Source: an uncultured OCS116 cluster bacterium (GTDB taxonomy: Bacteria > Pseudomonadota > Alphaproteobacteria > Rhizobiales > TMED25). Taken from it: DNA of 64,000 nucleotides. A program made the position numbers and the translations under genes. The DNA is taken from NCBI GenBank assembly GCA_902633855.1, contig CACPHU010000001.1:62001-126000 (forward strand), given 5' to 3'. The notes beneath the pieces were generated by a model. It made no database searches, was not told the DNA's origin, and worked only from the letters and a program-made list of their open reading frames with translations. Numbering within the stretch: the stretch's first letter is position 1; each line of letters begins with the position of its first letter. Positions 59,254-64,000 of this stretch are shown here, one piece after another.

Positions 59254-61089
59254 ATGGTAAAAAAAGAACTTAATGAGTTAAATCCGTCTGTTGATGATTT
59301 TGCAGCTTTGCTTGAAGAGAGTATGAGCAAAATAAATCTCTCTGAAGGAACTGTAATAAAAGGTAAAGTTACTGCTGTCGAGAATGACTTTGTCATAGTT
59401 GATGTTGGTCTCAAAACAGAAGGCAGGATACCTACACGAGAATTCAAATCAGCTTCTGGGCCAAGTATCCCTGAGATCGGCGATGATGTTGATGTTTACC
59501 TTGACAGAGTTGAAAATTCAAACGGGGAAGCTGTATTAAGCAGAGAAAAAGCAAGAAGACAGGAAAGCTGGAATAATCTAGAGAAACTATATGCGGATGG
59601 TGTTCGAGTTGAAGGAGTGATTTTTGGCAGAGTAAAGGGTGGTTTCACTGTAGATCTTGATGGTGCAATTGCATTCCTTCCAGGAAGCCAAGTTGATGTA
59701 AAACCTATAAGAGATATTGGCGGCATGTTGAACGTATCTCAACCATTCCAAATCTTAAAAATGGATAGGAAAAGAGGTAATATTGTTGTGTCCAGGCGCG
59801 CAATTATTGAAGACTCAAAAGGTGACTATAATCCGGAGCTAGCTGATAATCTTGAGGAAGGTCAGACCCTTGATGGTATTGTAAAAAACATAACAGACTA
59901 TGGCGCATTCATTGACCTTGGTGGGATGGATGGTTTGTTACATGTAACGGATATCTCTTGGAAAAGAGTTAATCATCCCAGTGATTTATTAAAGATTGGT
60001 CAATCGGTAAAGGTTCAAGTAACTAAAATAAACGCAGAAAGTAAAAGAGTTAGTCTAGGAATGAAACAACTTGAGGCCGATCCATGGGAGGGTATTGCTG
60101 AAAAATATCCAATAAATACAAAATTAAAGGGTAATGTTACCAATATTACGGATTATGGTGCTTTTGTTGAAATTGAACCAGGTATCGAAGGACTTACACA
60201 TGTCTCAGAAATGAGTTGGACAAAGAAAAATATTCATCCTGGTAAAATTGTATCAAGCTCACAAGAGGTTGAAGTTGTGATCTTAGAAATAGATTATGAG
60301 AAAAGAAGAATTTCTCTTGGTATGAAGCAGTGCGTAGAGAATCCATGGGCAAAATTTGCAGAGAACTATCCCATTGGCTCAGTTGTCAGCGGAGAGGTAA
60401 AAAACGCTACTGAATTTGGTTTATTTGTAGGTCTAGAGGGTGATCTTGATGGTATGATTCACTTGTCAGATTTAGATTGGAATGAAAAGCCCGAAGTATC
60501 TCTTGAGAGGCATGTAAAGGGAGAGACAATCGATGTGAAAGTACTTGATATAGATGTTGAAAAAGAGAGAATAAGCTTAGGTGTTAAACAATTGTCTGAC
60601 GATCCTTATTCTGGCCTTAGCCAGATTAAAAAAGGAGATACGGTAACATGTTACATAACAAATATCCGGGATGGCGGTCTGGACGTTACAATTGGTAAGG
60701 ATGGAGTACCTAGTTCGATCAAGAGGACGGATCTATCTGTAGATAAGTCTGAACAGAAACCTGATAGGTTTGATGTTGGTGAGATGGTTGATGCGAAGGT
60801 AACCCAAATAGATGCAAAGAATAATAAAATCACATTATCAATAAAAAGTTTGCAAATTGATCAAGAAAAAGAAGCTGTAGAACAATACGGGTCTGCAGAC
60901 TCTGGCGCCTCACTGGGCGATATCTTAGGGGAAGCTCTAAATATAGTCAACGAGCAGGGCGAAATAGAAGCTCCCGCAGAACCCTCCGATGCAGCTAAGA
61001 AAACTGTGAAGAAAGCAAAACCAAAAGCTGAAAAAAAAGAAAAAGCGAATAAGGAAGAAAAAACAGAAGACTCAAAGACTTCAGAATAA
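59254..61089 (+). CDS. rpsA: 30S ribosomal protein S1
   Basis: S1 brings mRNA to the 30S subunit. The 611-residue protein carries six S1 repeats, recognisable by GTVIKGKVTAVENDFVIVD, GVRVEGVIFGRVKGG, GQTLDGIVKNITDYGAF, NTKLKGNVTNITDYGAF, GSVVSGEVKNATEFGLF and GDTVTCYITNIRDGGLD. After these, a Lys/Glu/Ala-rich tail of about 50 residues (DAAKKTVKKAKPKAEKKEK...) makes it longer than the common 550-570. The tail is low complexity and may be unstructured. Confidence 0.97.
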   Translation: MVKKELNELNPSVDDFAALLEESMSKINLSEGTVIKGKVTAVENDFVIVDVGLKTEGRIPTREFKSASGPSIPEIGDDVDVYLDRVENSNGEAVLSREKARRQESWNNLEKLYADGVRVEGVIFGRVKGGFTVDLDGAIAFLPGSQVDVKPIRDIGGMLNVSQPFQILKMDRKRGNIVVSRRAIIEDSKGDYNPELADNLEEGQTLDGIVKNITDYGAFIDLGGMDGLLHVTDISWKRVNHPSDLLKIGQSVKVQVTKINAESKRVSLGMKQLEADPWEGIAEKYPINTKLKGNVTNITDYGAFVEIEPGIEGLTHVSEMSWTKKNIHPGKIVSSSQEVEVVILEIDYEKRRISLGMKQCVENPWAKFAENYPIGSVVSGEVKNATEFGLFVGLEGDLDGMIHLSDLDWNEKPEVSLERHVKGETIDVKVLDIDVEKERISLGVKQLSDDPYSGLSQIKKGDTVTCYITNIRDGGLDVTIGKDGVPSSIKRTDLSVDKSEQKPDRFDVGEMVDAKVTQIDAKNNKITLSIKSLQIDQEKEAVEQYGSADSGASLGDILGEALNIVNEQGEIEAPAEPSDAAKKTVKKAKPKAEKKEKANKEEKTEDSKTSE

Positions 61090-61143
61090 AAAAGTCAAAT
61101 ATTGGGTAACTGATTATATCTACTCAAGCCAAGCAGTGATAAA

Positions 61144-62082
61144 ATGGTCTTTAATAACTCAGCAGAAATTAAATGGTACCGCAGAAAGCTATTTTTATGG
61201 CGAATCTTTTCATTCATTTTAGTAATCTCTCTCCTCTATATTTTTTTTAATAACCCAAAAACAAATATCAGCTCTCAGCCACACATCGCAAGCTATACTA
61301 TTAGTGGTTTACTTGTAGACGCGGATCAGATTTTAGAAGATTTGGAGTATTTAGAGTTTGAAGATAATGTTAAAGCAATAATCATTACTGTAGATAGTCC
61401 TGGCGGTACAACTGTTAGTGCAGAGGAGATCTTTCTAAAGATCAGATCTATATCATCAAATAAACCAATAGTTGTAGTTATGAAGAATATTGCAACCTCC
61501 GGAGCATATTTATTTTCAATCGGTGCAGACAGAATATTTGCGCGCGAGAATACAATTACAGGATCAGTTGGTGTATTGCTGCAATGGGTAAGGATTGATC
61601 GAGGACTTGAAAAACTTGGGATTGAGATGAAAGAGGTTAAGAGTGGCAAATTAAAGGCAGAGCCAGATTTTTTTGGAGAGTCTGATGAAGAGGCAATGGC
61701 ATTAACCCAAAAAATCGTTGATGAAACCTATACGTGGTTTCTTAATCTAGTTAAAGAACACAGAAAGGTTGAGGACCATGCGATTAGTCAAATGTCAGAT
61801 GGGAGAATATTCACAGGCAGACAAGCTCTAGAATTAAATTTGATTGACGAGATAGGTGGTAATAGAGAAGCAAAATCCTGGTTAATTGAAAATAGAGAAA
61901 TAAATACTGATCTTGAAATATTGATCTATGACCAAAATAAGTCTACTAATTTTATTGAACTAAGTGTTGCAAAAATTATGGATTATTTTAATATAAATTC
62001 ATCATACGGGGATAGGTTAAAAAATAATCTCTCACTGATAAATATTGACGGTCTTTTATCCATTTGGCAGCATCCAAATTGA
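61144..62082 (+). CDS. sppA: Signal peptide peptidase SppA, short 36K type
   Basis: A 312-residue membrane-anchored Ser-Lys protease that degrades leftover signal peptides. One N-terminal membrane helix (about residues 20-38) is followed by the peptidase S49 domain: VDSPGGTTVSAEEIF, IATSGAYLFSIGADRIFA with the nucleophilic Ser, and KSGKLKAEPDFFGES with the general-base Lys. It is the short, single-domain form. It lies between rpsA and ihfB, as in other Alphaproteobacteria. Confidence 0.94.
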   Translation: MVFNNSAEIKWYRRKLFLWRIFSFILVISLLYIFFNNPKTNISSQPHIASYTISGLLVDADQILEDLEYLEFEDNVKAIIITVDSPGGTTVSAEEIFLKIRSISSNKPIVVVMKNIATSGAYLFSIGADRIFARENTITGSVGVLLQWVRIDRGLEKLGIEMKEVKSGKLKAEPDFFGESDEEAMALTQKIVDETYTWFLNLVKEHRKVEDHAISQMSDGRIFTGRQALELNLIDEIGGNREAKSWLIENREINTDLEILIYDQNKSTNFIELSVAKIMDYFNINSSYGDRLKNNLSLINIDGLLSIWQHPN

Positions 62083-62099
62083 TAACTTCTGGGGAAAAT

Positions 62100-62384
62100 A
62101 TGAAGAAATCAGAATTAATTGACCAATTAGCAAAAGAGTATCCTCACTTATATCACAGGGATATCGAAAAAGTGGTCGACGTATTTTATAATTCAATTTC
62201 CGAAGCATTAGCTAACGGTCAAAGAGTGGAGTTGAGAGGATTTGGCGCATTCTCAACAAAAGAAAGAGGTCCACGGATAGGTAGAAATCCAAAAAACGGT
62301 GAGAGAGTGGCTGTGCCAAGGAAAAAGTCAGTATATTATAAGCCTGGTAAAGAACTCAAGGAACGTATCAATAGTAGCAGTTAA
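62100..62384 (+). CDS. ihfB: Integration host factor subunit beta
   Basis: IHF-beta bends DNA with IHF-alpha at specific sites. The 94-residue protein begins MKKSELIDQLAKEYPHLYH, with ELRGFGAFSTKERGPRIGRNPKNGERV (split as ELRGFGAFSTKER and GRNPKNGERV) and the VPRKKSVYYKPGKELK arm. I chose ATG 62100 with GGGGAAAAT ahead of it; the longer frame from 62064 lies inside sppA. Confidence 0.95.
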   Translation: MKKSELIDQLAKEYPHLYHRDIEKVVDVFYNSISEALANGQRVELRGFGAFSTKERGPRIGRNPKNGERVAVPRKKSVYYKPGKELKERINSSS

Positions 62385-62410
62385 TAATCCAATCAATGAG
62401 GGGTGGTAAT

Positions 62411-63127
62411 TTGAGTTTTAAAAATAAAAATGCCCTTTTCTGCGCTCTTGATATGAAAAGTATAGACCAAGCTTTATCTTTCACAAACATTATAAAAGAT
62501 TACATAGACGGCATAAAGATTGGAATGGAAGCCTTTTATTCAATGGGTATTGATGGTTACTTAAGATTACAAGATTTAAACATACCAATATTTCTAGATT
62601 TAAAATTACATGATATACCCAATACAGTAAGCTCAGCAATAAAATCCCTAATCCCACTTAATCCGTATATGATTAATGTTCACATATCTGGGGGCGCTGT
62701 GATGCTTAGAGAAGCAGTTAGTGCAATTCATGAAAGTAAAGATAACAGGCCAAAAATTGTTGGGGTAACAATATTGACTAGCATGAATGAGTCTAGTTTT
62801 GAAGAACAAGGCTTAAAGCTTAATATTCAAGATCAGGTAATCAATCTTGCAACTTTAGCAGCTGATTGTGGACTTGATGGTGTTGTTTGTAGCCCGCATG
62901 AGGCAGGTAGGGTAAAAAGTAAATGCGGAAGTGATTTTTTAACAGTTGTGCCGGGTATTAGACTAGAAAAAACACAATCTGATGATCAAAAAAGAACTCT
63001 TACACCATATGAAGCTGTTCGGAATGGTGCAGACATTCTAGTAGTTGGAAGACCTCTAACAAAAGCGAGTGATCCCATGGGAGTTGCCAAAATAATTAGA
63101 AAGAATATCGACGATTATGAGAGTTAA
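62411..63127 (+). CDS. pyrF: Orotidine-5'-phosphate decarboxylase
   Basis: PyrF makes UMP from orotidine monophosphate. The TIM-barrel protein has ALDMKSIDQAL, the catalytic FLDLKLHDIPNTV (Asp-Lys-Asp set), GLDGVVCSPHEAG, VPGIRLE and ADILVVGRPLTKASDP. I chose TTG at 62411 because GAGGGG (62398-62403) fits as its ribosome site, whereas the ATG at 62396 has none; the longer version adds five residues (MRGGN). The stop overlaps trpF by 11 bases. Confidence 0.94.
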   Translation: MSFKNKNALFCALDMKSIDQALSFTNIIKDYIDGIKIGMEAFYSMGIDGYLRLQDLNIPIFLDLKLHDIPNTVSSAIKSLIPLNPYMINVHISGGAVMLREAVSAIHESKDNRPKIVGVTILTSMNESSFEEQGLKLNIQDQVINLATLAADCGLDGVVCSPHEAGRVKSKCGSDFLTVVPGIRLEKTQSDDQKRTLTPYEAVRNGADILVVGRPLTKASDPMGVAKIIRKNIDDYES

Positions 63128-63770
63128 AATAAAGATATGTGGGGTTAGCGAAGAAGATAATATCAAGTGTTGCATCGATAATTCAATAGATATGATTGGA
63201 TTTGTGTTCTATGAAAGTAGTCCACGTAACATTTCAATTTTAAAAGCTAAAAATTTATATCGAGAGTTTGGTCGTGAAATTGATATAGTGGGGCTTGTTG
63301 TTGATCCGGAGGAAAGCCTAATAGAGACACTAATAAATGAAATTGGGATAAACATAATACAATTCCATGGTAATGAAAATTTAAGTAAATTACTGACTTT
63401 AAAATCCAAATATAATATACAAATTATTAAGGCTATAAATATACATGAGGGCACTGATAAAGCTCAATTGATTGAACTTCAAAATAATATGGATTATTTA
63501 TTATTTGATGCTCCTCCACCAGAAAACTCCGTTAGGCCTGGTGGTAACGGTAAACATTTTGATTGGAATTTAATAAAAAACTTAGAAATGAATTCTAATT
63601 GGATACTATCAGGCGGGCTAAGTCCTGAAAATATTGGTGATGCTATTAAAATCACAGGTGCAAATTTTGTTGATGTTTCATCGGGAGTTGAGAATAATGT
63701 TGGCATCAAAGATAATGATTTGATAACAAAATTTATTTATAATGCAAGAAATTACATGGAGAAAAATTGA
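63117..63770 (+). CDS. trpF: Phosphoribosylanthranilate isomerase
   Basis: TrpF isomerises PRA to CdRP in tryptophan synthesis. The 217-residue barrel begins MRVKIKICGVSEEDNI (KICG with the catalytic Cys), continues FVFYESSPRNIS and IIQFHGNE, DAPPPE with the catalytic Asp region, and ends LSGGLSPENIGDAI. Its start overlaps pyrF, and trpB follows after three bases. The pyrF-trpF-trpB order is alphaproteobacterial. Confidence 0.96.
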   Translation: MRVKIKICGVSEEDNIKCCIDNSIDMIGFVFYESSPRNISILKAKNLYREFGREIDIVGLVVDPEESLIETLINEIGINIIQFHGNENLSKLLTLKSKYNIQIIKAINIHEGTDKAQLIELQNNMDYLLFDAPPPENSVRPGGNGKHFDWNLIKNLEMNSNWILSGGLSPENIGDAIKITGANFVDVSSGVENNVGIKDNDLITKFIYNARNYMEKN

Positions 63771-63773
63771 GAG

Positions 63774-64000
63774 ATGGATAAGTTAAACTCTTATAAGCTC
63801 GGACCTGATCAAAATGGAAGGTTTGGAATATTTGGTGGAAGATTTGTTGCTGAGACATTGATGCCTCTTATATTGGACTTAGAAAAATCATATCTGCAAG
63901 CAAAGAAAGATGATAGCTTTCAATCTGAGCTGGCTTATTTGAATAAATATTATACAGGAAGACCAAGCCCGCTCTATTTTGCAGAAAGATTAACAGATTA
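63774..64000 (+). CDS. trpB: Tryptophan synthase beta chain, N-terminal part (cut by window end)
   Basis: The first 75 residues of TrpB, starting [20 protein letters not shown] and continuing [13 protein letters not shown] and [17 protein letters not shown], which are the family's N-terminal blocks. The catalytic Lys (within the family's HKIN motif) is just past the window edge. It makes tryptophan from indole and serine with TrpA. GAGAG precedes the ATG. Confidence 0.95.
   Translation, partial: MDKLNSYKLGPDQNGRFGIFGGRFVAETLMPLILDLEKSYLQAKKDDSFQSELAYLNKYYTGRPSPLYFAERLTD

Overview
The window is a compact, AT-rich bacterial chromosome segment with no mobile elements, prophage or CRISPR array visible. 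The gene set and order point to a marine alphaproteobacterium. The supporting signs are the miaB-phoH-ybeY-lnt-metK-trmB and rimP-nusA-infB-rbfA-truB-rpsO-pnp-fabI order, a FYDLN/TIGR02300 protein, OlsB, the rph-rdgB-hemW-rsmI-gshB order, and a blue-tuned proteorhodopsin without a signal peptide. Small intergenic gaps, many overlapping genes and low GC suggest a streamlined pelagic lineage (AEGEAN-169/HIMB59-like or another low-GC marine clade). The exact clade cannot be fixed from the sequence alone.

Layout. (1) 1-259: 3' end of fabI. (2) 281-29282: 28 consecutive minus-strand housekeeping genes. Read in transcription order they cover rph-rdgB-hemW-rsmI-gshB-olsB, glnD-murJ-trpS-usp-nfu, tsaB-rimI-fur-plsC, miaB-phoH-ybeY-lnt-metK-trmB (ended by an intrinsic terminator at 8743-8769), then rimP-nusA-infB-rbfA-truB-rpsO-pnp. 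(3) 29370-34810, plus strand: hrcA, grpE, recF, gyrB. (4) 34827-43106, accessory metabolism: an M24-fold protein and an SMP-30 lactonase on the minus strand; a plus-strand acyl-CoA operon (VOC epimerase, MenB/BadI-like hydratase, family III CoA-transferase, two-subunit family I CoA-transferase); a class III aminotransferase on the minus strand; and an NTF2-like protein. (5) 43107-43247: a convergent intergenic region that can fold into a three-helix junction. (6) 43248-48706: a bicupin, then a plus-strand run (small membrane protein, pirin, glutaredoxin-like protein, ceramidase-like membrane hydrolase, CutA, voltage-gated-type ion channel), followed by proteorhodopsin with its own likely promoter and a perfect 12-bp 3' hairpin, DUF393 and DUF2256. 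(7) 48710-57177: acyl-CoA synthetase, tRNA-Ala(GGC), secreted nuclease-like protein, nth, cupredoxin, renalase-like flavoprotein, GST, aldehyde dehydrogenase, MORN-like protein, AlkA-type glycosylase, FYDLN protein. (8) 57259-64000: aroA-cmk-rpsA-sppA-ihfB-pyrF-trpF-trpB (cut by the window end).

How the parts work together: most of the window is translation, RNA decay, tRNA modification and envelope biogenesis. The distinctive biology is in the middle. There is a likely catabolic module for an organic acid handled as its CoA thioester, and a light-driven proton pump placed directly behind a voltage-sensor ion channel whose selectivity filter is not the usual one. No retinal or carotenoid synthesis genes are in the window, so retinal must come from elsewhere in the genome or from outside. 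No stretch longer than about 200 bases lacks a gene.
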